From Xanthomonas theicola (GTDB lineage: Bacteria > Pseudomonadota > Gammaproteobacteria > Xanthomonadales > Xanthomonadaceae), in the NCBI RefSeq assembly GCF_014236795.1, contig NZ_CP049017.1:3078001-3142000 (forward strand): 64,000 nucleotides of DNA, read 5' to 3'. The translations under genes and the position numbers were made by a program. This document shows, piece by piece, positions 10,899-19,992 of this stretch (positions within the stretch are counted from its first letter, which is position 1; each line of letters opens with the position of its first letter). The notes below the pieces were generated by a model. That model saw only the letters and a list, made by a program, of their open reading frames with translations. It did no database searches and was not told the origin of the DNA.

Positions 10899-11525
10899 TT
10901 ATGCCGGCTGGATGGACTCTTCCGGACGGCGCTCCAGCACTTGGTCGACCAGCCCGTAGGCCTGTGCGTCGAGCGCGCTCTTGAAGTTGTCGCGTTCGGT
11001 ATCGCGCGCAATGGTTTCGAGCGATTGGCCGGTGTGCTTGGCCAGTATTTCGTTCAGCCGCGCGCGCAGGGTCAGGATCTCCCGTGCGTGGATGTCGATG
11101 TCGGTGGCCTGGCCCTGGAAGCCGCCCAGCGGCTGGTGGATCATCACCCGCGAGTTCGGCAGCGCGTAGCGCTTGCCCGCCGCGCCCGAGGCCAGCAGCA
11201 GTGCGCCCATCGAGGCCGCCTGGCCGACGCAGATGGTGCTCACGTCCGGCTTGATGTACTGCATGGTGTCGTAGATGGCCATGCCGGCGGTGACCACGCC
11301 GCCGGGCGAGTTGATGTAGATGCTGATGTCCTTTTCCGGGTTGTCCGCTTCCAGGAACAGCATCTGCGCCACGATCACGTTGGCCATGTGATCGTCGATC
11401 GGACCGACCAGGAAGATCAGCCGCTCCTTGAGCAGGCGCGAATAGATGTCGTAGGCACGCTCGCCGCGGCTAGTCTGCTCGACCACCATCGGAACCAGAT
11501 TCAGGGCCTTGGTCACATTGTCCAC
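10899..11525 (-). CDS. clpP: ClpP, serine peptidase subunit
   Basis: The 208-residue peptidase forms the proteolytic chamber used by ClpX. The catalytic Ser is S105 in GQAASMGA and the His is H130 in MIHQPLGG; the Asp follows in the C-terminal third. The start is GTG at 11525 with a good ribosome site (AGGAG) just upstream. Downstream of tig on the same strand, as in most gammaproteobacteria. Length is normal for the family. Confidence 0.97.
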   Translation of the reverse strand: MDNVTKALNLVPMVVEQTSRGERAYDIYSRLLKERLIFLVGPIDDHMANVIVAQMLFLEADNPEKDISIYINSPGGVVTAGMAIYDTMQYIKPDVSTICVGQAASMGALLLASGAAGKRYALPNSRVMIHQPLGGFQGQATDIDIHAREILTLRARLNEILAKHTGQSLETIARDTERDNFKSALDAQAYGLVDQVLERRPEESIQPA

Positions 11526-11591
11526 GCGGGAACTCCTGCTGTTGGTTAAATCCCCGCACAGGAATGTGCGGGCTTTTGCGAGGGACTGGCA

Positions 11592-12887
11592 CTACTGCCG
11601 AATGGCTTCCTGGAACGTCATCGCCTGCTCGGTGTGCCGGGCGCGCTCGGCGATCCAGTCGATCACCTGCTCTTCCATCACACGGCTCTGCAGTCCTCCC
11701 ATCAGTTGGGGGTCGTTGCGGTACATCTCAATGACCTGTTCCGGTTCCTCGTAGGTCGAGGCGATCAGGCGCAGCGTCTCCGAGACCCGCTTGGCGTCCA
11801 GGCGCAGTTCGTTGCGGCGGGCGACCTCGCCGACCAACAGGCCGACCAGCACGCGCTTGCGCGCGGCGTCCACGAAGCCCTGGTGGGCGTCGTCCGGCAC
11901 CTGGCCCGGATCGCGGCCGGAGCGGCGCATCTGCTCCACCTGCTGCGCCAGCATCGAGCGCGCCTCGTTCTCGACCAGGCGTGGCGGCATCTCCACCGAC
12001 GCGTAGGCGGCGATTAGCTGCTCACCGACCTCGCGGCGCAGCCGGTTCATCAGCGCGCCCTTGAGCTCGCGCTCCAGGTTGATGCGGATGTCCTTGCGAA
12101 ACTGCTCGGCATCGCCGCTCTTCACGCCGAAGCTCTTGATGAACTCCTTGTCCACGTCCGGCAGCACCGGCGTGGCGACATCGACCGCCTTCACATGCAC
12201 CTGCACCTGCTTGCCGGCGAACTGCGGCACGCGCCAGTCGGCCGGGAAATCGACGGTCAGCGTCTTTTCCTCGTCCTTGGACAGACCGACTAGGCCCTGC
12301 TCGATCGCCGGGAACATGACGCCGGAGCCGATCACGCTGCTGCCCTTCTCCACGCCCTCGGCCGGCAGGCGCTCGTCGTCGGCCTGCGACCAGGTGTCCA
12401 GCGTCACCAGGTCGCCGTCCTGCGCGGGCCGCCCGGCAGGCTGCCAGGTGCGGCGCTGCAGGCGCAGGTTCTCGATCATCTGCTCGATGTCCGCGTCGGT
12501 GACCTCGGCGGCATGGCGGATCACCTCGAGCTTGGCCACGTCGATGTCACCGAAGTCCGGCACCACCTCGAAGGTCGCGACGAACTGCAATTCGTTGTCG
12601 CCGGCGCGGTCGATGCGCGGGTTGCCGGCCGGGCGCAGCGCGTGCTCGCGCACCGCCGAGTCGAAGGTCTCGCGCAGCAGGCCGTCCAGCGCCTCGGCGC
12701 GGATCTGCGGCCCGAAACGCTGCTCGATCACTTTCGGCGGAATCTTGCCGGGACGGAAGCCCTTGATCCGCGCGGTGCGCGCGACTTCGCGCAGGCGGCC
12801 GCCGATATGGGTCTCCAGGCGCTCCTCCGGCAGAGTGAAGGTCAGACGCCGTTCCAGGGTACCGGTGGTTTCGATCGAGGCTTGCAT
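11592..12887 (-). CDS. tig: Trigger factor, ribosome-bound chaperone and prolyl isomerase
   Basis: The 431-residue chaperone binds the ribosome exit tunnel and shields nascent chains. The ribosome-docking signature GFRPGKIP lies at residues 43-50. A central FKBP-like domain (DGDLVTLD to VHVKAV) and a helical C-terminal substrate-binding domain follow. ATG 12887 gives the family start [15 protein letters not shown]. The frame stays open far upstream through tRNA-Leu and IS debris, which is not part of the gene. It heads the tig-clpP-clpX set. Confidence 0.97.
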   Translation of the reverse strand: MQASIETTGTLERRLTFTLPEERLETHIGGRLREVARTARIKGFRPGKIPPKVIEQRFGPQIRAEALDGLLRETFDSAVREHALRPAGNPRIDRAGDNELQFVATFEVVPDFGDIDVAKLEVIRHAAEVTDADIEQMIENLRLQRRTWQPAGRPAQDGDLVTLDTWSQADDERLPAEGVEKGSSVIGSGVMFPAIEQGLVGLSKDEEKTLTVDFPADWRVPQFAGKQVQVHVKAVDVATPVLPDVDKEFIKSFGVKSGDAEQFRKDIRINLERELKGALMNRLRREVGEQLIAAYASVEMPPRLVENEARSMLAQQVEQMRRSGRDPGQVPDDAHQGFVDAARKRVLVGLLVGEVARRNELRLDAKRVSETLRLIASTYEEPEQVIEMYRNDPQLMGGLQSRVMEEQVIDWIAERARHTEQAMTFQEAIRQ

Positions 12888-13075
12888 ATGGACTCCTGCC
12901 ACCGGGAGCCCGTGGCTCTCGGTACGATGTAGAAAAACGTACGGGTTGACGCGGGCACGGGACGGCGCCGCAGCCGGATAGTTTCGCCTATTCCGGCGGC
13001 ACCTGCCAGCGCGCCCGGGCGAGGCCGCCGCCGCATGGAAACGCCGGCGGCAGCGGGGAGCAAGCGGCGCCTCGG

Positions 13076-13160
13076 TGGTGCGAAAGAGGGGACTCGAACC
13101 CCTACGCCTTGCGGCACTGGTACCTAAAACCAGGGCGTCTACCAATTCCGCCACTTTCGC
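13076..13160 (-). tRNA. tRNA-Leu (TAG)
   Basis: 85 nt with encoded CCA and the long variable arm of class II tRNAs. The acceptor stem is GCGAAAG/CTTTCGC, and the anticodon loop contains TTTAGG (TAG). It lies upstream of tig on the same strand. Confidence 0.95.
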
Positions 13161-13221
13161 GTCGCGGCGCCGGAAGCGCCTGCCGGCACATTGTTGCAGG
13201 CCTGCCGGCAAAGAAAAAGGT

Positions 13222-13740
13222 TCATCTCCCCACTCCGGGAAAGGCGGCGCGGATCTTGAGGAAGAAGTAGGCGTCATCGCGGTAGCCGAAGCGATGCACT
13301 TGATGACCTTGATCCGGTTGTTGATGCCCTCGAGCAGGCCGGTGCGCATGGGCCAGCGCACCCGGCTGAGGATGCCGCGCCAGTAGGGGCGCAAGCACTT
13401 GGCGAAGTGCATCAGCGCCGGGATCTGGCTTTCTTGCGCATGGCGCAGCCACCGATTCCACGCCCGGCGCCAGGCCCAGGCGGTGGGCGCGTTCCATAGC
13501 GCCTTGAGTTGTTTCTTCATCACCTCGGCCGTCATCAGCGACTGATCGGCTTGCAGCACCTCGACCTGCTCGTGCTCGGCCAGATGGCGCCGGTTGCGCA
13601 ACAGCAGCCAATGCGCACGCTGACCGCCTTGCGCGCCAGCTTGTCGTGGCGCCACTGATTGGCCGCATCCACCCGCACCCGGTGGATGACCTCCCGGCCA
13701 TACTTGGCCACGACGTGGAACAGGTCGTAGACCAGCATGG
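13222..13740 (-). pseudogene. ISL3-family transposase, frameshifted C-terminal part
   Basis: Three minus-strand frames carry successive pieces of one ISL3 transposase. The pieces are [20 protein letters not shown] near 13730-13670, then [16 protein letters not shown] through [15 protein letters not shown] near 13535-13300, and finally [17 protein letters not shown] before a stop at 13222. At least two frameshifts separate them, and the N-terminal zinc-finger/HTH half is missing. The relic is inserted between tRNA-Leu and the tRNA-Lys cluster. Not functional. Confidence 0.8.
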
Positions 13741-13756
13741 TCTGAAGCATCGCGGC

Positions 13757-13879
13757 GTTACCGATACCGCCGGCAACCGAGCCGACAAGCAGGACGCCGC
13801 GGGGCACGCCAACCCCGAGACGACCAATCGGTATGCCCACGACCTGCCGCCGGTCCCGCCGCCGACGCGTCGCAAATAG
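13757..13879 (+). pseudogene. Possible tyrosine recombinase C-terminal remnant
   Basis: The plus strand encodes AGHANPETTNRYAHDLPPV and ends PPTRRK with a stop at 13879. The pattern GH-N--TT-RYAH matches the C-terminal HxxTTxxYxH block that holds the catalytic His and Tyr of phage and transposon integrases. Only about 40 residues are visible. It sits 87 bp from the 3' end of tRNA-Lys, a usual place for an integrase. The call is tentative: similarity is confined to one short motif. Confidence 0.4.
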
Positions 13880-13926
13880 CGCGCGCGCCGGCGCTATTTT
13901 TCCCGGCAATTTTCCCGGCAGATAGA

Positions 13927-13962
13927 AAAACAGCCACTTGGCTTGCGCCAAGTGGCTGTTTT
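13927..13962 (-). terminator. Strong terminator downstream of the tRNA-Lys cluster
   Basis: A perfect 16-bp stem (13927-13942 with 13947-13962) with loop TTGC, flanked by A and T runs on both sides. It lies four bases after the tRNA-Lys 3' end and could act in both directions. Confidence 0.85.
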
Positions 13963-13965
13963 ATT

Positions 13966-14041
13966 TGGTGGGCCGTCAAGGATTCGAACCTTGGACCTAT
14001 TGATTAAGAGTCAACTGCTCTACCAACTGAGCTAACGGCCC
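13966..14041 (-). tRNA. tRNA-Lys (CTT)
   Basis: 76 nt with encoded CCA. The acceptor stem is GGGCCGT/ACGGCCC. The anticodon loop reads GACTCTTAATC (CTT). It is the last gene of a four-tRNA string transcribed leftward. Confidence 0.96.
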
Positions 14042-14118
14042 TTGAAGCTTGATCGCGCAGTTTATGCGCTTTTTTGCCTCGTTGCAACATCCCGCGAAGC
14101 ATCGGATCACGCGATCAA

Positions 14119-14196
14119 TGGGGTGGCTGAGGGGACTCGAACCCCCGACATCTGGAATCACAATCCAGTACTCTAACCAACTGAGCTACAGCCACC
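14119..14196 (-). tRNA. tRNA-His (GTG)
   Basis: 78 nt counting the encoded G at position -1 that pairs with C73, a special feature of tRNA-His. The acceptor stem is GTGGC/GCCAC and the anticodon loop reads ATTGTGATT (GTG). CCA is encoded. Confidence 0.95.
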
Positions 14197-14231
14197 ATTG
14201 AACCTTTGCAACGCCCTGGCCTGCGCCGGTG

Positions 14232-14308
14232 TGGCGCGCCCGACAGGAATCGAACCTGTAACCGCCGGCTTAGAAGGCCGGTGCTCTATCCGGTTGAGCT
14301 ACGGGCGC
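14232..14308 (-). tRNA. tRNA-Arg (TCT)
   Basis: 77 nt with encoded CCA. The acceptor stem is GCGCCCG/CGGGCGC with discriminator G. The anticodon loop reads CCTTCTAAG (TCT). Confidence 0.95.
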
Positions 14309-14352
14309 CCGGACCGGATTGTCGCATTCCTCTCCGCCGCTGAGTATCGGAC

Positions 14353-14429
14353 TGGTCGGGGTAGAGGGATTCGAACCCCCGACATCCTGCTCCCAAAGCA
14401 GGCGCGCTACCAGACTGCGCTATACCCCG
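14353..14429 (-). tRNA. tRNA-Pro (TGG)
   Basis: 77 nt with encoded CCA. The acceptor stem is CGGGGTA/TACCCCG and the anticodon loop reads CTTTGGGAG (TGG). It is the first gene of the leftward tRNA-Pro/Arg/His/Lys string. Confidence 0.95.
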
Positions 14430-14581
14430 GCGGAACACCCTTGCGGCCGAAGCCGGAAAGGCCGGCTATTGTGGGAACCTCGCGGCCCGGTGTCAACGGC
14501 ATGCGTCGTCAACGCGACCTGCGCTATTCTCGGCACTTGCGGCCGATATGGCCAATGGTCAATTTCACAGGGAGAAACAGC

Positions 14582-15358
14582 ATGATCCGCAGCGGCAACC
14601 CCGCCTTGAAGGAATCCACTTTCCTCGACCTTGGCAGCGGCGCGGTGGTCTCGCGCGACGGCGAGGCGATGACCCTGAACGGCACCGCCAACAAGACCGG
14701 CGCCCTACTCCTGCTCACCGTGTTGACGGCCGTGTTCGCGTGGAGCCAGTCGATCACGATCGATGGCGCCGGCAACGAGGCGGTGGCGCCGGGCATCGTC
14801 GGCTACGTGCTGGGCGGCGCCATCGGCGGCTTCGTGCTGGCCATGATCACCACCTTCAAGAAAACCTGGGCGCCGATCACCGCGCCGCTGTACGCACTGG
14901 TGGAAGGCTTCTTCCTGGGCTCGATCTCGGCGCTGTACGAGCACCGCTTCAACGGCATCGTGCTGCAGGCGGTGCTGCTGACCTTCGGCACCCTGTTCGC
15001 ACTGCTGTTCGCCTACCGCAGCGGGCTGATCAAGGCCACCGAGAACTTCAAGCTGGGCGTGGTGGCCGCCACCGGCGGCATCGCGCTGGTGTACCTGGCG
15101 ACCATCGTGCTCGGCTTCTTCAACATCCAGATCCCCTACATCCATGCCTCCGGCACGATCGGCATCCTGTTCAGCCTGTTCGTAGTGGTGGTGGCGGCGC
15201 TGAACCTGGTGCTGGACTTCGACTTCATCGAGAGCGGCGTGGAGCAGGGTGCGCCCAAATACATGGAGTGGTACGGCGCGTTCGGGCTGATGGTCACCCT
15301 GGTGTGGCTGTACATCGAGTTCTTGCGCTTGCTGTCGAAGTTGCAGTCGCGGAACTGA
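14582..15358 (+). CDS. Bax inhibitor-1/YccA family membrane protein
   Basis: The 258-residue protein starts at ATG 14582, preceded by AGGGAGAAACAGC. About seven hydrophobic helices follow an N-terminal cytoplasmic part that begins [14 protein letters not shown]. The family pattern is visible in the last helices: [19 protein letters not shown] and a C-terminal [22 protein letters not shown]-1 proteins are integral membrane proteins linked to calcium or proton leak and to membrane proteostasis. In bacteria the role is poorly defined. It is a single gene with a terminator after it. The frame is open upstream across the tRNA genes, which is accidental. Confidence 0.88.
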   Translation: MIRSGNPALKESTFLDLGSGAVVSRDGEAMTLNGTANKTGALLLLTVLTAVFAWSQSITIDGAGNEAVAPGIVGYVLGGAIGGFVLAMITTFKKTWAPITAPLYALVEGFFLGSISALYEHRFNGIVLQAVLLTFGTLFALLFAYRSGLIKATENFKLGVVAATGGIALVYLATIVLGFFNIQIPYIHASGTIGILFSLFVVVVAALNLVLDFDFIESGVEQGAPKYMEWYGAFGLMVTLVWLYIEFLRLLSKLQSRN

Positions 15359-15416
15359 TGGGAGCCGGGATTGGCCAAAGCCCGTTCCGCTGAGCCGGCC
15401 AGCTTCAGGACAGAAT

Positions 15417-15441
15417 AAAGGGCGCCCAGGGCGCCCTTTTT
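15417..15441 (+). terminator. Rho-independent terminator after the BI-1 gene
   Basis: Ten-bp stem AAAGGGCGCC/GGCGCCCTTT with a CAG loop, followed by further T residues. It lies between two convergent genes (BI-1 and IDH) and may serve both. Confidence 0.8.
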
Positions 15442-15460
15442 CTTGCATGATCGCTGGCGC

Positions 15461-16468
15461 TCAGAGACGGCTGGCGATGGCCTTGGCGAAACCCATGGTG
15501 TTGCCGCTGCCGCCCAGATCCGGGGTCAGCCCGTCCTTGGCTTCCAGCGTGGCGACGATGGCGCTGCGCAGGCGCTCGGCGTTGTGCGGCTGGCCGACAT
15601 GGTCCAGCAGCTGTGCCGCGCCCAGCAGTAGCGCGCACGGGTTGGCCTTGCCCTGCCCGGCGATGTCCGGTGCCGAGCCGTGCACGGCCTCGAAGATCGC
15701 CGCATCGACGCCGATGTTGGCGCCAGGGGCCAGGCCCAGGCCGCCGACCAGGCCGGCGCACAGGTCCGAGAGGATGTCGCCGAACAGGTTGGTGGTGACG
15801 ATGACGTCGAACTGCTCCGGACGCATCACCAACTGCATGCAGGCGTTGTCGACGATCATTTCCTGGAACTCGATCTGCGGGTAGTTCGCCGCCACCTCGC
15901 GCGCCACCTTCAGGAACAGGCCCGAGGTGGACTTGATGATGTTGGCCTTGTGCACCGCGGTGACCTTCTTGCGGCCGGTCGCCCGCGCCAGATCGAAGGC
16001 GTAGCGGACGATGCGCTCAGCCCCCTTGCGGGTCACCTTGGCCATCGACACCGCGGTCTCGCCGTCGGCCGACACTTCCTGGCCTTCGCTCAGATAGGCG
16101 CCTTCGGTATTCTCGCGCACGGTGATCAGGTCCACGCCGGCGCCGAAGCGCGACTTGGTGTTGGGGAACGACTTGGCCGGGCGCACGTTGGCGTACAGGT
16201 CGAACTGGCGGCGCATGGCCACGTTGATCGAGCTGAAGCCCTCGCCCACCGGCGTGGTCAGCGGGCTCTTCAGCGCGATCTTGTTCTTGCGGATCGAGTC
16301 CAGGGTGGCGGCAGGCAACAGATCGCCGTGCTTCTCCAGTGCGACCAGGCCGGCGTCGGCGTATTCGTAGGTGAGGCCGGCGTTCAGCGCGTCGAGCACG
16401 AACAGCGTGGCGTCCATGATCTCGGGGCCGATGCCATCGCCACGGATGACCGTGATTGTCTGCGTCAT
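15461..16468 (-). CDS. NAD-dependent isocitrate dehydrogenase
   Basis: The 335-residue enzyme belongs to the isocitrate/isopropylmalate dehydrogenase family. It starts [19 protein letters not shown] with ATG 16468. Visible family motifs are [39 protein letters not shown] and [18 protein letters not shown] [19 protein letters not shown]. The ENTEGAY loop argues for isocitrate rather than isopropylmalate as substrate. It would convert isocitrate to 2-oxoglutarate with NAD+. A single gene, convergent with the BI-1 gene. A homoisocitrate or tartrate-type substrate cannot be fully excluded by eye. Confidence 0.88.
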   Translation of the reverse strand: MTQTITVIRGDGIGPEIMDATLFVLDALNAGLTYEYADAGLVALEKHGDLLPAATLDSIRKNKIALKSPLTTPVGEGFSSINVAMRRQFDLYANVRPAKSFPNTKSRFGAGVDLITVRENTEGAYLSEGQEVSADGETAVSMAKVTRKGAERIVRYAFDLARATGRKKVTAVHKANIIKSTSGLFLKVAREVAANYPQIEFQEMIVDNACMQLVMRPEQFDVIVTTNLFGDILSDLCAGLVGGLGLAPGANIGVDAAIFEAVHGSAPDIAGQGKANPCALLLGAAQLLDHVGQPHNAERLRSAIVATLEAKDGLTPDLGGSGNTMGFAKAIASRL

Positions 16469-16642
16469 AGGGGTGCGGTTTCCGTACAGAGGGGGGCGCC
16501 AGCCGGAAGCCCGGGCTGCAGGCGCAAGGAGATTTCAACGGTAATTATGCCCCAAGCCGGTGAAGGCCCCCAAACCGCCGCAGGCGCAAAACGCAGCGCG
16601 CCGGCCGCGGGCGGCGCGTGCCGGGTCGCTTTGCTCGGCTGC

Positions 16643-17047
16643 TCAGCCGTGCGCGTGTTCCTGCGGCGCGTCAGCCGCGCCCGCGTCGAGCCGGTCGAGG
16701 AAATCCACCGCCCGGCGCAGATGCGGGATCACGATCGAGCCGCCCACCACCAGACCCACCGAGAAGGTCTCGAAGAATTCGTCGCGACCGACGCCGGCCT
16801 GCTTGCACTGGGCCACGTGGTAGCTGATGCAATCGTCGCAGCGCAGCACCAGCGAGGCGACCAGGCCGAGCAGTTCCTTGGTCTTCACGTCGAGCGCGCC
16901 GGCCTGGTAGGTCTGGGTGTCGAGCGCGAAGAAGCGCCGCATCACCTGGTTCGGCTCGGCCAGGATGCGCTGGTTCATGCGCTGGCGGAACTCGGTGAAC
17001 TCGCGCAGCCGGTCCTGGCCCTCGCCGCCGGCGTCCGCCGCGCTCAT
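16643..17047 (-). CDS. AhpD-like carboxymuconolactone decarboxylase-family protein
   Basis: The 134-residue protein has the AhpD-like redox motif CDDCISYH, with two Cys spaced CxxC and a His three residues after the second, inside a small helical domain. Such proteins act as alkylhydroperoxidases or thiol-disulfide partners. ATG 17047 overlaps the stop of the glutaredoxin gene upstream (ATGA), so the two are translationally coupled. That pairing supports a thiol-redox role. The C-terminus is His/Asp-rich (DAPQEHAHG). The exact substrate is unknown. Confidence 0.85.
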   Translation of the reverse strand: MSAADAGGEGQDRLREFTEFRQRMNQRILAEPNQVMRRFFALDTQTYQAGALDVKTKELLGLVASLVLRCDDCISYHVAQCKQAGVGRDEFFETFSVGLVVGGSIVIPHLRRAVDFLDRLDAGAADAPQEHAHG

Positions 17048-17355
17048 GCCGGGGACCCCGGCGCCTTGCCATCGAGCAGCGGCTCCAGCTGGCCGGCGCG
17101 GTGCAGCGCCATCATGTCGTCGTAGCCGCCGACATGGATGTCGCCGACGAAGATCTGCGGCACGCTGGTGCGCCGCGCCAGGGCGACCATCTTCTCGCGC
17201 TCGGCCGGGTCGAGGTCGATGCGCACCTCGGTCCAGCTGCGGCCCTTGCTTTTCAGGAAATTCTTGGCGGCCACGCAGTACGGGCAGATCGCGGTGGAGT
17301 ATAGGGTGATCGGCGGCCCGCCGGCCGGGCCGTCATCGGCATGTTGGGTGTCCAC
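17044..17355 (-). CDS. Glutaredoxin
   Basis: The 103-residue protein has the dithiol active site CPYC near residue 22, the cis-Pro loop TSVPQIF and the glutathione-binding GGYDD block. This is the standard Grx layout. I place the start at GTG 17355, where GGAG lies a few bases upstream. An in-frame TTG at 17385 would add ten residues but has no ribosome site. The N-terminal tail before ITLYST is about 15 residues of Ala/Gly/Asp-rich sequence. It is coupled by a 4-bp overlap to the AhpD-like gene and probably reduces its disulfides with glutathione. Confidence 0.88.
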   Translation of the reverse strand: MDTQHADDGPAGGPPITLYSTAICPYCVAAKNFLKSKGRSWTEVRIDLDPAEREKMVALARRTSVPQIFVGDIHVGGYDDMMALHRAGQLEPLLDGKAPGSPA

Positions 17356-17509
17356 GGGAAACTCCGGGCAAGGAAAGAGGTCCAAGCCACTATGGTAGCG
17401 GGCGGCTGGATTTTCGAGCCCGCCGCCGCAACACTGCGGGTTGCCCTGGATTCACCACATCGTTCCCGGACGCCGCCCGCGGCGCCCCGCCTTCTCCCTG
17501 GAGCTTCCC

Positions 17510-19153
17510 TTGCGCCCGCTGCCGCTTGCCTTCGCGATCACCCTGGCTACCGCCGTCGCAGTCGCGCCGGCGCAGGAGAACAAGCTGCCGGACATCGGCT
17601 CCTCGGCGGGCGAGCTGCTGACCCCGGCGCGCCAGGCCGAGTACGGCAAGATGATGCTGGCCGAACTGCGCAACTACGACTACGTGCTCGAGGACCCGCT
17701 GATCGACGACTGGCTGCAGACCATGGGCACCCGGCTCGGCGCCAACAGCGACCAGCCGCAGCAGAAGTACACCTTCTTCATGCTGCGCGACCGCCAGATC
17801 AACGCCTTCGCCACCCTGGGCGGCTACGTCGCGGTCAACGCCGGCCTGGTGCTGACCGCCGAGCGCGAGGACGAGGTCGCCGCGGTGCTGTCGCACGAGA
17901 TCGCGCACATCACCCAGCAGCACGTGCTGCGCGGCGTGGAACGGGCGCAACGCGACCAGGTGCCGATCCTGCTCGGCATGCTCGCCGCGGTGGTCGCCGC
18001 GCAGCAGGCCGGCGGCCGCTCCAGCGGCGACGCCACCCAGGCGGCGATCGCCAGCGGCATGGGCCTGATGCAGCAGCGCCAGATCGACTACACCCGCTCC
18101 AACGAATCGGAGGCCGATCGCCTGGGCATCCGCACCCTGCAGCGCAGCGGCTACGACGTCGACGCGATGGCCGGCTTCTTCGAGCGCATGTCGCTGGCGA
18201 TGCGCGGCAACCAGGGCGGCGACAGCACCCCCGACTACCTGATGACCCACCCGGTCACCACCACCCGCATCAGCGAGGCGCGGCAGCGCGCCGAGCAGAT
18301 GAAGAAGCACATGGTGACGCTGACCACCAGCGTGCCGGGCGGCACCTTGCAGGAACGGGTCGACCCGAACGACGTGTCGCTGAGCCAGCCGCTGGGCGCG
18401 CCGAGCAACCCGCTGCTGCCGGGGGGCCTGCAACTGCCGTTCGGGAACTACGCGCGCGGCGCCAGCGGGCAGTTCGACTGGGCCCGCGAGCGCCTGCGCG
18501 TGCTCAGCGCCAACACCCCGGCCGATGCGGTGCGCGAGTACGAGGGCCTGCGCCAGGGCCGCAAGCAGGGCCTCAGCGACGCCCAGCGCTACGGCCTGGC
18601 GCTGGCAAGGCTGCGTGGCGGCGGCAGCCAGCAGGCGGCGGCGCAGGCACTGGAGGAACTGCTGGAGGTGCACCCGGACAGCTGGTGGCTGGGCCTGGCG
18701 GTCGCCGAGACCGAGTCCCGCAGCGGTCGCAGCCAGCAGGCCAACCAGCGCTTCGACGCCCTGCTCAAGCGCCTGCCGAGCAACAACGCGGTGGCGCTGA
18801 GCTATGCCGCGGCGCTGAACGAGCAGGGCGGACGCGCGGCGGGCCAGCGCGCGCAGGCGGTGCTGCGGCCGCTGCTGGCTGCGGCCGCCGAGGACCCGGT
18901 GTTCCAGCGTACCTTCGCCCGCGCCTGCGAACTGGCCGGGGACGGCAACCGCGCCGGCGAAGCCTATGCCGAGGCCGCCTACCTGAACGGACGCCCGGAA
19001 CAGGCCCTGATCCAGCTGAACAACCTGAAGAAGCGCGACGACCTGGATTACGTGGCGCGCGCGCGCATCGACGCGCGCATCGCCGCGATCACTCCCACTG
19101 TGCTGGAGCTGCGCCGCCAGGGCGTGCAGGACCCAGACGTGCTACAGCGCTGA
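17510..19153 (+). CDS. M48-family metalloprotease with TPR-like C-terminus (BepA-like)
   Basis: The 547-residue protein has a cleavable signal peptide ending near VAVAPAQ. The zinc-protease motif HEIAH lies at residues 129-133, with the third ligand in ESEADRLG. The C-terminal half is Ala/Leu-rich repeated helices resembling TPRs. This layout matches BepA/YfgC, a periplasmic protease and chaperone for outer-membrane assembly proteins such as LptD and BamA. The best start is TTG 17510, which has GGAG six bases upstream; an earlier TTG at 17441 lacks a ribosome site. No ATG or GTG is available before the signal peptide. Confidence 0.87.
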   Translation: MRPLPLAFAITLATAVAVAPAQENKLPDIGSSAGELLTPARQAEYGKMMLAELRNYDYVLEDPLIDDWLQTMGTRLGANSDQPQQKYTFFMLRDRQINAFATLGGYVAVNAGLVLTAEREDEVAAVLSHEIAHITQQHVLRGVERAQRDQVPILLGMLAAVVAAQQAGGRSSGDATQAAIASGMGLMQQRQIDYTRSNESEADRLGIRTLQRSGYDVDAMAGFFERMSLAMRGNQGGDSTPDYLMTHPVTTTRISEARQRAEQMKKHMVTLTTSVPGGTLQERVDPNDVSLSQPLGAPSNPLLPGGLQLPFGNYARGASGQFDWARERLRVLSANTPADAVREYEGLRQGRKQGLSDAQRYGLALARLRGGGSQQAAAQALEELLEVHPDSWWLGLAVAETESRSGRSQQANQRFDALLKRLPSNNAVALSYAAALNEQGGRAAGQRAQAVLRPLLAAAAEDPVFQRTFARACELAGDGNRAGEAYAEAAYLNGRPEQALIQLNNLKKRDDLDYVARARIDARIAAITPTVLELRRQGVQDPDVLQR

Positions 19154-19168
19154 AACACGGCGCCCGGG

Positions 19169-19186
19169 AAGTCATCGAATAGTCAC
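19169..19186 (+). promoter_or_regulatory. Candidate PHO box upstream of phoB
   Basis: Two seven-base half-sites, AAGTCAT and TAGTCAC, are separated by CGAA with an 11-base period. This resembles the enterobacterial PhoB consensus (CTGTCAT, four bases, CTGTCAC). A weak -10-like TCTACT follows ten bases later. It lies 49 bases before the phoB start, as expected for autoregulation. Confidence 0.6.
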
Positions 19187-19234
19187 AAAACCGTAGTCTA
19201 CTGGCGACCTCTCCCCCAGTGCCACGGTGCCGTC

Positions 19235-19924
19235 GTGCAGAAACGCATCCTGATCGTCGACGACGAACCCGCCATCCGCGACATGGTGGCATTCGCCCTG
19301 CGCAAGGGCGACTTCGAACCGGTCCACGCCGGCGACGCGCGGGAAGCGCAGACCTCCATCGCCGACCGCGTCCCCGACCTGATCCTGCTGGACTGGATGC
19401 TGCCCGGCACCAGCGGCCTGGAGCTGGCCCGGCGCTGGCGCAAGGACACGATGACCCGCGAGGTGCCGATCATCATGCTCACCGCGCGCGGCGAGGAGAA
19501 CGACCGAGTCGGCGGCCTGGAAGCCGGGGTCGACGACTACGTGGTCAAGCCGTTCTCGGCACGCGAGCTGCTGGCGCGGATCCGCGCGGTGATGCGGCGT
19601 ACCCGCGACGACGACGAGGACGGCAGCGTCTCGGTCGGCAGCCTGCGCATCGACGGCGCCGCGCACCGCGTGTTCGCCGGCGAGGCGCCGGTGCCGATCG
19701 GCCCCACCGAGTACCGCCTGCTGCATTTCTTCATGACCCACCCGGAGCGCGTCTACAGCCGTGCGCAGTTGCTCGACCACGTATGGGGCGGCAGTGTCTA
19801 TGTCGAGGAGCGGACCATCGACGTGCACATCCGCCGGCTGCGCAAGACCCTGGAGCCGTTCGCGGTGGAGAACATGGTGCAGACGGTGCGCGGCTCCGGC
19901 TATCGCTTCTCGTCGTCCATCTGA
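19235..19924 (+). CDS. phoB: PhoB, phosphate-regulon response regulator
   Basis: The 229-residue regulator has a receiver domain with phospho-acceptor D53 in LLDWMLPG and the conserved Lys in VVKPFS. A C-terminal OmpR-type winged helix follows (ERTIDVHIRRLRKTL). The start is GTG 19235. Lengths and motifs match PhoB. It is followed by phoR and then the polyphosphate genes ppk and ppx, a phosphate-starvation neighbourhood. A candidate PHO box upstream suggests autoregulation. Confidence 0.95.
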   Translation: MQKRILIVDDEPAIRDMVAFALRKGDFEPVHAGDAREAQTSIADRVPDLILLDWMLPGTSGLELARRWRKDTMTREVPIIMLTARGEENDRVGGLEAGVDDYVVKPFSARELLARIRAVMRRTRDDDEDGSVSVGSLRIDGAAHRVFAGEAPVPIGPTEYRLLHFFMTHPERVYSRAQLLDHVWGGSVYVEERTIDVHIRRLRKTLEPFAVENMVQTVRGSGYRFSSSI

Positions 19925-19992
19925 CTGCGGCCTGCGGCGCCTGCTATAAACGGCACAAGGACCACGATCCATTGCGACAGAGTGCGCTTCCG

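Noticed and set aside
17356..17385. Upstream TTG start for the glutaredoxin
   Set aside because: No ribosome site precedes it, while GTG 17355 has GGAG at the right distance.
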